Of a DNA stretch of 64,000 bases, positions 16,166 to 27,287 are shown one piece after another (the first letter of the stretch is position 1; every line of letters begins with the position of its first letter). The position numbers were made by a program, and so were the translations under genes. The DNA comes from an uncultured Sphingomonas sp. (lineage in GTDB: Bacteria; Pseudomonadota; Alphaproteobacteria; Sphingomonadales; Sphingomonadaceae), in the NCBI RefSeq assembly GCF_936927845.1, contig NZ_CAKZHV010000059.1:129001-193000 (forward strand), given 5' to 3'. The notes beneath the pieces were generated by a model that searched no databases, was not told the DNA's origin, and worked only from the letters and a program-made list of their open reading frames with translations.

Positions 16166-16533
16166 CACAGCACCTCCGGCGCCAGGCTGATGACCTTCAT
16201 GTGGCCGCGGCCACGCAGCTCGCGCACCACCGGGCCGAAGATACGGGTGCCGATCGGCTCCTCGTTCTTGTTGACCAGCACCGCGGCATTGCCGTCGAAA
16301 CGGATCACCGAGCCATCGGCGCGGCGGATGTCCTTGGCGGTACGAACGATAACGGCGCGGTGAACGTCGCCCTTCTTCACGCGGCCGCGCGGCTGTGCTT
16401 CCTTGACGGAGACGACGATGATGTCGCCCACGCCGGCCGTGCGACGCTTGGAGCCGCCCAGCACCTTGATGCACTGCACGCGCTTCGCGCCGCTGTTGTC
16501 AGCGACGTCGAGGTTCGACTGCATCTGGATCAT
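16165..16533 (-). CDS. rplN: 50S ribosomal protein L14
   Basis: 122 residues. MIQMQSNLDVADNSGAK is the invariant start; CIKVLGGSKRRTA, the KKGDVHRAVIVRTA segment and the tail HMKVISLAPEVL follow. It forms part of an intersubunit bridge. It is the first gene of the spc group and follows the 250-nt gap after rpsQ, which fits a separate promoter there. Confidence 0.98.
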   Translation of the reverse strand: MIQMQSNLDVADNSGAKRVQCIKVLGGSKRRTAGVGDIIVVSVKEAQPRGRVKKGDVHRAVIVRTAKDIRRADGSVIRFDGNAAVLVNKNEEPIGTRIFGPVVRELRGRGHMKVISLAPEVL

Positions 16534-16783
16534 TGACCCAATTCCTCATCAAATGGGGTGGATACCGACCCAACCCCGCCTAAAATAACGACCCCCGGCG
16601 CGGGCGACCGTTCTCGACGGGCCTGCACCAGGGGGAGCGGTCCGGTAACCGCCCCGGCGATGAAACGCAAGCCCGCGGTGGACCTACGCCTCGATCGCTA
16701 CGTCGCCCCTTCGTTCGCTCATGTGGTCTCTGCACGAAGCAGACCCTGCACGAAACGAGCGAAGGGCTCTCACGTCCGACGCG
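16534..16783 (-). promoter_or_regulatory. S10/spc boundary region with possible promoter
   Basis: 250 nt without a gene between rpsQ and rplN, exactly where many bacteria separate the S10 and spc transcripts. The 16707-16767 stretch can fold into a long hairpin: CCCTTCG pairs with CGAAGGG, with an inner TCTGC/GCAGA stem. The rplN-proximal end has an A/T-rich patch on the minus strand (GTTATTTTAGG) and a GAGGAA ribosome site. I could not fix a -35/-10 pair with confidence. Confidence 0.4.
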
Positions 16784-17056
16784 TTATGCGTCGACGTCGA
16801 CCCGTTCCGGCGTCGCGTGGGTGTTGACCCGCTCGACCACCTTCCAGTTCTTTAGCTTCGACATCGGCGCAGTCTCTTCGATGCGCACGGTCTCGCCCTG
16901 CTTGTACTCGTTCGCCTCGTCATGGGCGTGGTACTTCTTCGAACGACGGATGATCTTGCCGTAGAGCGGGTGCTTGACCTTGCGCTCCACGTTCACGACC
17001 ACCGTCTTCTCGCCCTTGTCCGAGACGATCACCCCGGTCAGCACGCGCTTCGGCAT
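16784..17056 (-). CDS. rpsQ: 30S ribosomal protein S17
   Basis: 90 residues, an early-binding 16S protein with an OB fold: MPKRVLTGVIVSDKGEKTVVV, then ERKVKHPLYGKIIRRSKKY, then ETAPMSKLKNWKVVERV. A short Val/Asp C-terminal tail (PERVDVDA) is added compared with E. coli. Last gene of the S10 group here. Confidence 0.97.
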   Translation of the reverse strand: MPKRVLTGVIVSDKGEKTVVVNVERKVKHPLYGKIIRRSKKYHAHDEANEYKQGETVRIEETAPMSKLKNWKVVERVNTHATPERVDVDA

Positions 17057-17069
17057 GTCTCTCGTCCTC

Positions 17070-17282
17070 TTACTTGCCAGCGGCAGCGTTGCGCTGCGCC
17101 TGCTGGGTCTTGATGCGGGCGATGTCCTTGCGGACCTCGCGCACGCGGCTCGGCTTCTCGAGCTGGTTGGTCGCCGCCTGAAAGCGCAGGTTGAACTGCT
17201 CGCGCTTCAGCTGGCCCAGGCTCTCGCTGAGCTGATCATCGGTCTGGCCGACGAAATCGGTCTTGGTCTTTGCCTTTGCCAT
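17070..17282 (-). CDS. rpmC: 50S ribosomal protein L29
   Basis: 70 residues, a two-helix hairpin protein at the peptide exit site and part of the docking site for trigger factor and SRP. The helix pair reads QLSESLGQLKREQFNLRFQ and REVRKDIARIKTQQAQRN. It sits 13 nt before rpsQ and almost touches rplP. Confidence 0.97.
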   Translation of the reverse strand: MAKAKTKTDFVGQTDDQLSESLGQLKREQFNLRFQAATNQLEKPSRVREVRKDIARIKTQQAQRNAAAGK

Positions 17283-17283
17283 C

Positions 17284-17718
17284 TCACTCGCCTCCCAGGT
17301 GCGACGTGTCGCCCAGACGCGCCACCACCTTGGTCTTGATCGGCAGCTTCATCGCGGCGCGCTCGAACGCTTCCGCGGCGATCTTGCCCTCGACGCCGTC
17401 GAGCTCGAACAGGATCCGGCCCGGCTTGACGCGAGCGGCCCAGAACTCCGGCGAACCCTTACCCGAACCCATGCGGACTTCGGCCGGCTTCGACGAAACG
17501 GGGACGTCCGGGAAGATGCGGATCCAGAGACGGCCCTGGCGCTTGATGTGACGCGTGATCGCGCGGCGGGCCGCCTCGATCTGACGCGCGGTGATGCGTT
17601 CCGGCTCCATCGCCTTCAGCCCGTACGAGCCGAAGTTAAGTGCCGTGCCGCCCTTGGCGTCGCCGTGGATGCGGCCCTTGAACGCCTTGCGGAACTTGGT
17701 GCGCTTTGGTTGCAGCAT
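17284..17718 (-). CDS. rplP: 50S ribosomal protein L16
   Basis: 144 residues, near the peptidyl transferase centre and A-site tRNA elbow. MLQPKRTKFRKAFKGRIHG opens the protein; ITARQIEAARRAITRHIKR and RIFPDVPVSSKPAEVRMGSG follow. The conserved basic loop near position 80 (MGSGKGSPEFW) is intact. Length is slightly above the family norm, with a C-terminal HLGGE tail. Confidence 0.98.
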   Translation of the reverse strand: MLQPKRTKFRKAFKGRIHGDAKGGTALNFGSYGLKAMEPERITARQIEAARRAITRHIKRQGRLWIRIFPDVPVSSKPAEVRMGSGKGSPEFWAARVKPGRILFELDGVEGKIAAEAFERAAMKLPIKTKVVARLGDTSHLGGE

Positions 17719-17733
17719 GTTCTGTCCAGTACC

Positions 17734-18441
17734 TTAGCGGCGATCGTCGCGCGCCGGGCGCACGCCGGAGGTCTGAGCCTCCATCATCAGCCGGTCCTGC
17801 GCCATCGGATCGTGGCCCAGGATCTCGCCCTTGAACACCCACACCTTGACGCCGCAGACACCATAAGCGGTGTGCGCCTGCGCTTCGGCATAGTCGAGGT
17901 TGGCGCGCAGCGTGTGCAGCGGCACCCGGCCCTCACGATAGCTCTCCGACCGCGCGATCTCGGCGCCGCCCAGGCGACCACCGCACGCGACGCGGATGCC
18001 GTCGGCACCCAGGCGCATCGCCGACTGCACCGCGCGCTTCATCGCACGACGGAAGGCGATACGACGCTCGAGCTGATCGGCGATGCCCTGCGCGACGAGC
18101 TTGGCGTCGACCTCGGGCTTGCGGATCTCGACGATGTTCAGCGACACGTCGGACGAGGTCATCGTGCCAAGCTTCTTGCGAAGCTTCTCGATGTCCGAAC
18201 CCTTCTTGCCGATGATCACGCCCGGGCGCGCGGCGAAGACGGAGATGCGGCACAGCTTGGCCGGACGCTCGATCACCACCTTGGAGATCGCCGCCTGCGG
18301 CAGCGTGTCCATGATGTACTGACGGATTTTCAGATCCTCCAGCAACAGGCGACCATAATCCTGGCCTTCCGCGAACCAGCGGCTGTCCCAGGTGCGGTTG
18401 ATCTGCAGGCGCAGACCGATCGGGTTGCTCTTGTGACCCAT
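17734..18441 (-). CDS. rpsC: 30S ribosomal protein S3
   Basis: 235 residues. MGHKSNPIGLRLQINRTWDS starts the protein; the KH domain has VIIGKKGSDIEKLRKKL; the C-terminal domain includes GADGIRVACGGRLGGAEIAR and GVKVWVFKGE. S3 lines the mRNA entry channel. Its ATG shares a base with the rplV stop. Confidence 0.98.
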   Translation of the reverse strand: MGHKSNPIGLRLQINRTWDSRWFAEGQDYGRLLLEDLKIRQYIMDTLPQAAISKVVIERPAKLCRISVFAARPGVIIGKKGSDIEKLRKKLGTMTSSDVSLNIVEIRKPEVDAKLVAQGIADQLERRIAFRRAMKRAVQSAMRLGADGIRVACGGRLGGAEIARSESYREGRVPLHTLRANLDYAEAQAHTAYGVCGVKVWVFKGEILGHDPMAQDRLMMEAQTSGVRPARDDRR

Positions 18442-18818
18442 TAGGCTTCTTCCTGCTCGCGCACGACGATCCGCAGCCGCGAGAACGGCTTCAGGATGCG
18501 GGTGGACTTGCCGCGGCCGCGCGTGGCGAACCGCTTCATGGTGATCGACTTGCCGACCGACGCCTCGGCGACGACGAGCGCGTCGACGTCGAGGTTGTGG
18601 TTGTTCTCGGCATTGGCGATCGCGGAGGCGAGCACCTTGCGCGCGTCAACGGCCATTGCCTTGGTCGAGAACTGCAGGATGTTGAGCGCGTCGCTCACCT
18701 TGCGACCACGGATCAGACCCGCGACCAGGTTGAGCTTCTGCGCCGATCCGCGGATCTGCGTGCCGACGGACAAGGCTTCCTTGTCGCCGACCTTGCGAGG
18801 GGATGCTGGCTTCGACAT
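18441..18818 (-). CDS. rplV: 50S ribosomal protein L22
   Basis: 125 residues. Its extended beta-hairpin reaches the tunnel constriction where macrolides act (KRFATRGRGKSTRILKPFSR). The helical core QKLNLVAGLIRGRKVSDAL and ANAENNHNLDVDALVV is normal. An N-terminal extension (MSKPASPRKVGDKEALS) precedes the usual start. Overlaps rpsS and rpsC by one base each. Confidence 0.97.
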   Translation of the reverse strand: MSKPASPRKVGDKEALSVGTQIRGSAQKLNLVAGLIRGRKVSDALNILQFSTKAMAVDARKVLASAIANAENNHNLDVDALVVAEASVGKSITMKRFATRGRGKSTRILKPFSRLRIVVREQEEA

Positions 18819-19093
18819 CAGCGCTTGCCCTTCTTGTCAGCCGCGTGACCCGGGAAATACCGGGTCGGCGCGAACTCGCCGAGCTTCATGCCGACCATGT
18901 CCTCGTTGATCGAGACGGGCACGAACTTGCGGCCATTGTACACGGTGAACGTCAGACCGACGAACTGCGGCAGGATGGTGGAGCGACGCGACCAGGTCTT
19001 GATCGGTGCGCGGCCACCCGCGTCCTGTGCGGCTTCGGCCTTCTTGAGCAGGCTCAATTCGACGAACGGGCCCTTCCAGACGGAGCGCGCCAT
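18818..19093 (-). CDS. rpsS: 30S ribosomal protein S19
   Basis: 91 residues in the head of the small subunit: MARSVWKGPFVELSLLKKAE, then KTWSRRSTILPQFVGLTFTV, YNGRKFVPV and MVGMKLGEFAPTR. Coupled to rplB upstream by a shared TAATG. Confidence 0.98.
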   Translation of the reverse strand: MARSVWKGPFVELSLLKKAEAAQDAGGRAPIKTWSRRSTILPQFVGLTFTVYNGRKFVPVSINEDMVGMKLGEFAPTRYFPGHAADKKGKR

Positions 19094-19926
19094 TACTTCT
19101 TCCTCGCGTGACGGCTACGGATGATCATCTTGTCCGTAGACTTGTTGTGGCGGGTGCGCGCACCCTTGGTCGGCTTGCCCCACGGCGTGACCGGGTGACG
19201 GCCGCCCGAGGTCCGGCCTTCACCACCGCCGTGCGGGTGGTCGACCGGGTTCTTCGCAACACCGCGCGTCAGCGGGCGCTTGCCCATCCAGCGCGAACGA
19301 CCGGCCTTGCCCAGATTGGTGTTCTGGTTGTCCGGGTTGGACACCGCACCGACGGTCGCCATGCACTCGGCACGGATGTAACGCTGCTCGCCCGAGTTCA
19401 GGCGAACGATCACCATGCCGCGGTCGCGACCCACGACCTGCACGTAGGTACCGGCCGAGCGCGCGATCTGACCACCCTTGTTCGGCTTCATCTCCACGTT
19501 GTGGACGATGGTGCCGACGGGGACCTGACCGATCTCCATCGCGTTGCCGGGCTTGGTGTCGGTCTTCTTCGCCGCGATCACCTTGTCACCGACCGCGAGA
19601 CGCTGCGGCGCGATGATATAGGCCTGCTCGCCGTCCGCATACGACACCAGCGCGATGAACGCGGTGCGGTTGGGATCATACTCGAGTCGCTCGACCGTAC
19701 CCTCGGCGTCCCACTTGCGACGCTTGAAGTCGATGAAACGGTACTTCTGCTTGTGGCCGCCCGCGATGCCGCGGCTGGTCACATGGCCCTTGTTGTTGCG
19801 GCCGCCGGTCTTGTTCTTGCCCTCGGTCAGCGCCTTGACGGGCTTGCCCTTCCACAGCGCCGACTTGTCGACGAGGATCAGGCCGCGCTGCGCGGGCGAG
19901 GTCGGGTTATAATGCTTGAGTGCCAT
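19093..19926 (-). CDS. rplB: 50S ribosomal protein L2
   Basis: 277 residues, needed for subunit association and close to the peptidyl transferase centre. MALKHYNPTSPAQRGL, NNKGHVTSRGIAGGHKQKYR and the C-terminal VAKNPVDHPHGGGEGRTSGG, with the conserved His of the active region, are present. It begins 1 nt after the rplW stop. Confidence 0.98.
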   Translation of the reverse strand: MALKHYNPTSPAQRGLILVDKSALWKGKPVKALTEGKNKTGGRNNKGHVTSRGIAGGHKQKYRFIDFKRRKWDAEGTVERLEYDPNRTAFIALVSYADGEQAYIIAPQRLAVGDKVIAAKKTDTKPGNAMEIGQVPVGTIVHNVEMKPNKGGQIARSAGTYVQVVGRDRGMVIVRLNSGEQRYIRAECMATVGAVSNPDNQNTNLGKAGRSRWMGKRPLTRGVAKNPVDHPHGGGEGRTSGGRHPVTPWGKPTKGARTRHNKSTDKMIIRSRHARKK

Positions 19927-19927
19927 C

Positions 19928-20242
19928 TTACTTGGCCCCCTCGGTGACGTCGATCGACTGACCCTCGGTGAGGGTCACGATCGCCTTCTTCATGTCCGAC
20001 CGCTGGTAGGGCGCACCCTTCCAACGCTTGGTCTTGCCCTTCTGCACGATCGTGTTCACGCTCTTCACGGACACGTCGAACAGCGCCTCGACCGCTGCCT
20101 TGATCTCCGGCTTGGTCGCCTTGCTGGCAACCTTGAACACGACCGCGTTCTGCTCGGAGAGAAGGGTCGCCTTCTCGGTGATGTGCGGCGCGACAATCAC
20201 GTCATAGTGACGGTTGTCGATCGCCTTTGCCTGCTTAGCCAT
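19928..20242 (-). CDS. rplW: 50S ribosomal protein L23
   Basis: 104 residues at the tunnel exit, the main docking site for trigger factor and SRP. HYDVIVAPHITEKATLLSE is the family start, and VNTIVQKGKTKRWKGAPYQR is the rRNA-binding loop. Its start overlaps the end of rplD by 8 nt. Confidence 0.97.
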   Translation of the reverse strand: MAKQAKAIDNRHYDVIVAPHITEKATLLSEQNAVVFKVASKATKPEIKAAVEALFDVSVKSVNTIVQKGKTKRWKGAPYQRSDMKKAIVTLTEGQSIDVTEGAK

Positions 20243-20861
20243 TGAAGCGAGCCTCCAGCTTCTCGACCGCCGCGCGGGTCAGGACCAGCGTGTCAGCCTT
20301 GATGATGTCGTAGACGTTCGCGCCCACTGCGGGGAGCATGTCGACGCCGACGAGGTTGCGACCGGCGCGGAAGCCCTCGCCTGCGTCACCATCGATGACG
20401 AGCGTGCGCTTGCCGGCGTTGAGCGTCGCGAAGTGACCCTTCAGCTCGGCGGTCTTGGCGACCGAGAAGCCGTCGAGGACGATCAGCGAACCGTTCTTGG
20501 CGTGGCTCGACAGCGCCATCTTCAGACCCAGTGCGCGAACCTTCTTGTTCAGCCCCGGGTTAAAGTCGCGGACGCGGGCGCCGTGCGCCTTACCACCACC
20601 GATGAACACCGGCGCGCGGCGATCGCCGTGACGAGCCGTACCGCCGCCCTTCTGGCGACCGAACTTCTTGCCCGAACGGGCGACGTCGGCGCGCTCGCGG
20701 GTGCCGCGCGCGGTGGCGCGACGCTTCTCGAGCTGCCAGGTCACGACGCGGTGCAGGATGTCGGCACGCGGATCGAGGCCGAAGACCTCGTCGTTGAGCT
20801 CGATCTCTGCAGCATCCCCATTGCTACCTGGGCCGGCAAAGGAGGAAACCTTGACCTTCAC
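20235..20861 (-). CDS. rplD: 50S ribosomal protein L4
   Basis: 208 residues with the long internal loop that reaches the exit tunnel: KKFGRQKGGGTARHGDRRAP. DEVFGLDPRADILHRVVTWQ is the N-terminal domain. In E. coli L4 represses the S10 operon, but the leader there is not conserved here. The start is a GTG at 20861 with AGGAGG about 7 nt upstream, 2 nt after the rplC stop. Confidence 0.96.
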   Translation of the reverse strand: MKVKVSSFAGPGSNGDAAEIELNDEVFGLDPRADILHRVVTWQLEKRRATARGTRERADVARSGKKFGRQKGGGTARHGDRRAPVFIGGGKAHGARVRDFNPGLNKKVRALGLKMALSSHAKNGSLIVLDGFSVAKTAELKGHFATLNAGKRTLVIDGDAGEGFRAGRNLVGVDMLPAVGANVYDIIKADTLVLTRAAVEKLEARFNG

Positions 20862-20863
20862 GT

Positions 20864-21616
20864 TCAGCCCTCCTGGCCGTCGGTCGCCTGCGTGTCGGCC
20901 GAGTTGTCGGCCGGCGTGTCAGCGGCGGTGTTGTTGTTGGCAGCCTGCTTCAGGCTGGCCGGATACGGTGCACCCTCGTGGCGCCCCTGCTTGACCGCGT
21001 CCTTGACGAACAGCCAGCCACCCTTCGAACCGGGCACCGAGCCCTTCACGAAGATCAGGCCGCGCTCGACGTCGGTGCCGACGATCTCGAGGTTCTGCTG
21101 GGTGCGGTTCTTGTCGCCCATGTGGCCGGCCATCTTCTTGTTCTTGAAGACGCGACCCGGATCCTGGCGGTTACCGGTCGAACCGTGCGAACGGTGGCTG
21201 ACCGACACGCCGTGCGTGGCGCGCAGACCGCCGAAGTTCCAGCGCTTCATGGCGCCGGCGAAGCCCTTGCCCTGCGTGCGACCCTGGATGTCGACGTACT
21301 GGCCGGCGACATAATGGTCGGCCGACAGCTCGGCGCCGACGTCGAGGAGGTTGTCCTCGGTCACGCGGAACTCGTGGACGACCGCCTTCGGCTCGACCTC
21401 GGCCTTGCCGAAGTGGCCGCGCTGCGGCTTGGCGACGTTCTTTGCCTTGGCGCTACCTGCACCAAGCTGGACGGCGGTGTAGCCGTCACGATCCATCTCG
21501 CGACGGGCGATGACCTGCAAGCCTTCGAGTTGCAGAACGGTGACGGGCACGTGCCGGCCATCATCCTGGAACAGGCGCGTCATGCCCATTTTCTTCGCGA
21601 TCACGCCAGTGCGCAT
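20864..21616 (-). CDS. rplC: 50S ribosomal protein L3 with extended C-terminus
   Basis: 250 residues against about 209 in E. coli. The normal start MRTGVIAKKMGMTRLF is at the ATG 21616 (AAGGAG 10 nt upstream); GKGFAGAMKRWNFGG, RSHGSTGNRQDPGRVFKNKKMAGHMG and GSVPGSKGGWLFVKDAVK follow. After residue 225 there is a low-complexity tail of Asn, Thr, Asp and Ala (ANNNTAADTPADNSADTQ) that is probably disordered. L3 initiates large-subunit assembly. A 74-codon upstream extension in frame is only the open leader and is not coding. Confidence 0.96.
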   Translation of the reverse strand: MRTGVIAKKMGMTRLFQDDGRHVPVTVLQLEGLQVIARREMDRDGYTAVQLGAGSAKAKNVAKPQRGHFGKAEVEPKAVVHEFRVTEDNLLDVGAELSADHYVAGQYVDIQGRTQGKGFAGAMKRWNFGGLRATHGVSVSHRSHGSTGNRQDPGRVFKNKKMAGHMGDKNRTQQNLEIVGTDVERGLIFVKGSVPGSKGGWLFVKDAVKQGRHEGAPYPASLKQAANNNTAADTPADNSADTQATDGQEG

Positions 21617-21904
21617 GATCTTGTGCTCCTTGACAGAGGCACCCACGAGCCCATCCCGCAGGTGCTTGTGCCGCCCGCACTCTCGCACGGACGACGGTTC
21701 AACCCGGATAAGCGAAGCGTGCCCCCGTCCCGGGCTGGTCACCCCTTGTCGGGGCGTGACGGGAGACGCTGTCCCGGAGGCGTTGCCGCCGGCGGTATCT
21801 CTTTGTTGTGGCAAGCCCCGCCGTGGCGAAGCCGTCACCGTCGTTCCCGTACCTGCGAAAACGACGAACCCGCGGGACTCACGTCAACCGCGGGAGCCGG
21901 CGCA
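21617..21904 (-). promoter_or_regulatory. 288-nt leader between rpsJ and rplC
   Basis: An unusually long spacer inside the S10 group. It holds a palindrome just after rpsJ (CCCGCGG at 21869-21875 with CCGCGGG at 21888-21894) and several GC-rich imperfect hairpins. On the minus strand TTGACG (complement of 21882-21887) could be a -35 element, but I see no good -10. There is no ORF with coding character. It may carry a promoter or feedback element for rplC onward; this is unproven. Confidence 0.35.
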
Positions 21905-22213
21905 TTAGGCCAGCTTGATCTCGACGTCAACACCGGCCGCGAGGTCGAGCTTCATCAGCGCGTCAACGGTCTGCGGCGTCGGCTGCACGATGTCGAGCAT
22001 GCGCTTGTAGGTGCGAACCTCGAACTGCTCGCGGCTCTTCTTGTCGACGTGCGGGCCGCGGTTGACGGTGAACTTCTCGATACGGGTCGGAAGCGGGATC
22101 GGGCCACGGATCAGCGCGCCGGTGCGGCGTGCGGTGTCGGCGATGTCGCCGGTCGCCTGGTCGAGCACGCGGTGATCGAATGCCTTCAGGCGGATGCGGA
22201 TGTTGGTGTCCAT
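21905..22213 (-). CDS. rpsJ: 30S ribosomal protein S10
   Basis: 102 residues; also the NusE antitermination factor. MDTNIRIRLKAFDHRVLDQ, then RGPIPLPTRIEKFTVNRGPHVDKKSREQFE split over the loop, then VQPTPQTVDALMKLDL. First gene of the S10 group, following the tuf terminator by about 120 nt. The loop Lys/His region that contacts NusB and 16S rRNA is intact. Confidence 0.98.
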   Translation of the reverse strand: MDTNIRIRLKAFDHRVLDQATGDIADTARRTGALIRGPIPLPTRIEKFTVNRGPHVDKKSREQFEVRTYKRMLDIVQPTPQTVDALMKLDLAAGVDVEIKLA

Positions 22214-22336
22214 GTTCCCTACCGATGCGAAAGAGCGGGCCGCCGGAAGCGGCTCTTGCTGGTTTGATACGCGAGTGACCGGACACGAGCATGCTGGGCG
22301 ATGCCGCAGCGTGAGGGTGTCCCTACTAAAAGCGAA

Positions 22337-22364
22337 CGGCCCGCACCGTCGCCGGTGCGGGCCG
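22337..22364 (-). terminator. Intrinsic terminator after tuf
   Basis: A perfect 11-bp stem (CGGCCCGCACC with GGTGCGGGCCG) and a 6-nt loop. On the minus strand TTCGCTTTTAG follows. It lies 55 nt after the tuf stop and ends the str operon, leaving about 120 nt for an rpsJ promoter. Confidence 0.85.
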
Positions 22365-22418
22365 CTTTGCTAGAGGCCGGCGGTTGAACCACCGGTCTCC
22401 GTAAGGCTGGCGCCTATA

Positions 22419-23615
<1,197 letters not shown>

Positions 23616-23736
23616 TGTTTCCCTACCTTCTGGATGTCACTTGAGCCGCACGCAGGACTCGCCGTGAAGGCGGCCCCATAGCGGCTGAATTCGTGTTGCG
23701 CAAACCCCTTGGCCGGGCTGATCCCGGTCGCGGGGC

Positions 23737-23825
23737 GACGCGGAAGGGTATTCCGCGTCGTCGATCCCCGGGCGGGCCCGAGGTCGCCCGGCGCGCGGCG
23801 TCCTCGGGGCAGGTCGCCCTGCCCC
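23737..23825 (-). promoter_or_regulatory. Hairpin cluster between fusA and tuf
   Basis: Contains GACGCGGAA/TTCCGCGTC with a 5-nt loop (23737-23759), identical in stem and loop length to 6845-6867 in the rpoA-rplQ gap, and GGGGCAGG/CCTGCCCC with a 4-nt loop (23806-23825). No T-run follows. tuf is usually expressed far above fusA, so RNA processing or 5' stabilisation here would make sense; this is inference. Confidence 0.5.
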
Positions 23826-23833
23826 GGTGCGCC

Positions 23834-25927
<2,094 letters not shown>

Positions 25928-25995
25928 GATGCTTCACTCCTGTGCCGGATCAGCCCGGCGATGCCAACGTTTGCGAGGTCGCCCCCTAGCCGTTC

Positions 25996-26021
25996 GGGCC
26001 GAGCTTGTCCAAGCTCGGCCC
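25996..26021 (-). promoter_or_regulatory. Perfect hairpin between rpsG and fusA
   Basis: An 11-bp perfect inverted repeat (GGGCCGAGCTT with AAGCTCGGCCC) and a 4-nt loop in the 222-nt rpsG-fusA spacer, about 70 nt before the fusA start on the minus strand. There is no T-run on either strand. In the E. coli str operon the equivalent spacer is the S7 control site, but I cannot tell whether this stem does that job. Just before the rpsG stop there is also a short direct repeat of TTACCAGCG. Confidence 0.5.
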
Positions 26022-26149
26022 TACACCTCTGCGATCAGAGGAAAACGGCTATCGGGAGTGCGGGCGAACCCGCTCCTCCCATATAGTGTATGTTACCGCG
26101 AGCGCCAACCGATCGGCCGGCGCTCCGTCGCCATTACCAGCGCCAGTAA

Positions 26150-26620
26150 TTACCAGCGGTAGTGGCTGAACGCGCGGTTCGCTTCCGCCATGCGGTGCGT
26201 GTCTTCGCGCTTCTTCACCGCGTTGCCGCGGTTGTTCGACGCGTCGAGCAGCTCACCCGACAGGCGCGCGGCCATCGTGTTCTCGCTGCGGGCACGTGCC
26301 GCCGCGATCAGCCAGCGGATCGCCAGCGCCTGCGCGCGCTCCGGACGAACCTCGACCGGCACCTGGTAGGTCGCACCGCCGACGCGGCGCGAACGGACCT
26401 CGATGCCCGGCTTGATGTTGTTCAGCGCGTCGTGGAACACGCCGATCGGCTCGCGCTTCGCGCGGGTCTCGACGGTTTCCATCGCACCATAGACGATGCC
26501 TTCAGCGACGGACTTCTTGCCGTCCAGCATCACCGAATTCATGAACTTCGACAGCACCACATCTCCGAACTTGGGATCGGGCAGGATTTCCCGCTTCTCG
26601 GGACGACGACGACGCGCCAT
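26150..26620 (-). CDS. rpsG: 30S ribosomal protein S7
   Basis: 156 residues, main organiser of the 30S head. MARRRRPEKREILPDPKFGD opens the protein; FMNSVMLDGKKSVAEGIVYGA, GGATYQVPVEVRPERAQALA and RMAEANRAFSHYRW follow. Standard length. It lies 43 nt after rpsL. Confidence 0.98.
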   Translation of the reverse strand: MARRRRPEKREILPDPKFGDVVLSKFMNSVMLDGKKSVAEGIVYGAMETVETRAKREPIGVFHDALNNIKPGIEVRSRRVGGATYQVPVEVRPERAQALAIRWLIAAARARSENTMAARLSGELLDASNNRGNAVKKREDTHRMAEANRAFSHYRW

Positions 26621-26663
26621 AACAGAAACCTTTCAAACAGCTGTGATGATACGGCGGCGCGGC

Positions 26664-27035
26664 TTACTTCGGCCGCTTCGCACCGTACTTCGACCGCGAC
26701 TGCTTGCGGTCCTTGACGCCCTGCGTGTCGAGCACGCCGCGCAGCACGTGGTAGCGCACACCGGGAAGATCGCGCACACGCCCGCCGCGGATCAGCACCA
26801 CCGAGTGCTCCTGCAGGTTGTGGCCTTCGCCCGGGATGTAGCTGATGACTTCGCGCTGGTTGGTCAGGCGGACCTTGGCCACCTTGCGCAGCGCCGAGTT
26901 CGGCTTCTTCGGGGTCGTGGTGTAGACACGGGTGCAGACGCCGCGCTTCTGCGGGTTCTGCTCCATCGCAGGGACCTTCGACTTGGCCTTCTGCGGGTCG
27001 CGGCCCTTGCGGACCAGCTGGTTGATCGTCGGCAT
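26664..27035 (-). CDS. rpsL: 30S ribosomal protein S12 with Arg at position 88
   Basis: 123-residue decoding-centre protein, from ATG 27035 with GAAGG 6 nt upstream. MPTINQLVRKGRDPQKAKSK, TTTPKKPNSALRKVAKVRL and the tail SRSKYGAKRPK are all present. The first streptomycin-contact loop keeps Lys43 (TTTPKK). In the second loop the usual GGRVKDLPGVRY reads GGRVRDLPGVRY: residue 88 (counting Met, Lys87 in E. coli mature numbering) is Arg, encoded at 26772-26774. The same Lys-to-Arg change is a classic streptomycin-resistance substitution. A 100-codon upstream extension in the same frame is untranslated leader. Confidence 0.97.
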   Translation of the reverse strand: MPTINQLVRKGRDPQKAKSKVPAMEQNPQKRGVCTRVYTTTPKKPNSALRKVAKVRLTNQREVISYIPGEGHNLQEHSVVLIRGGRVRDLPGVRYHVLRGVLDTQGVKDRKQSRSKYGAKRPK

Positions 27036-27287
27036 TGAAGCCTTCACCTTTCCATAGGTTACTTTGCTGGAGCCATAACAGCACTTGGAATACGAAAAGG
27101 ACCTGGGAGCAGCCGACAACGGCCCTCGCGGTCCTTCAAGCATCCAGCAATGTTCAAGCTTGCCCGGCGTGGAGTCGCCTCCCGTCGGACGACGGCGCCT
27201 ATACGCACGGGAGGCCGAAGCGTCAATGCCACCGCGAGCCTCGTGCCTTAACCCGCCGACAACCCACGCTATGCCAACAACGCCGGC
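27036..27287 (-). promoter_or_regulatory. Upstream region of the str operon
   Basis: 252 nt between rpsL and the divergent plus-strand ORF at 27288. It must carry the promoter of rpsL-rpsG-fusA-tuf. On the minus strand there are A/T-richer stretches near 27050-27100 and an AAGGTGAAGG ribosome-site region just before rpsL. No -35/-10 pair stands out enough to call. Confidence 0.35.

Noticed and set aside
15842..16474. A 210-codon frame at the rplX locus with an Arg-rich N-terminal half
   Set aside because: Only the last 107 codons are L24. The upstream part is an out-of-frame reading of rplN.
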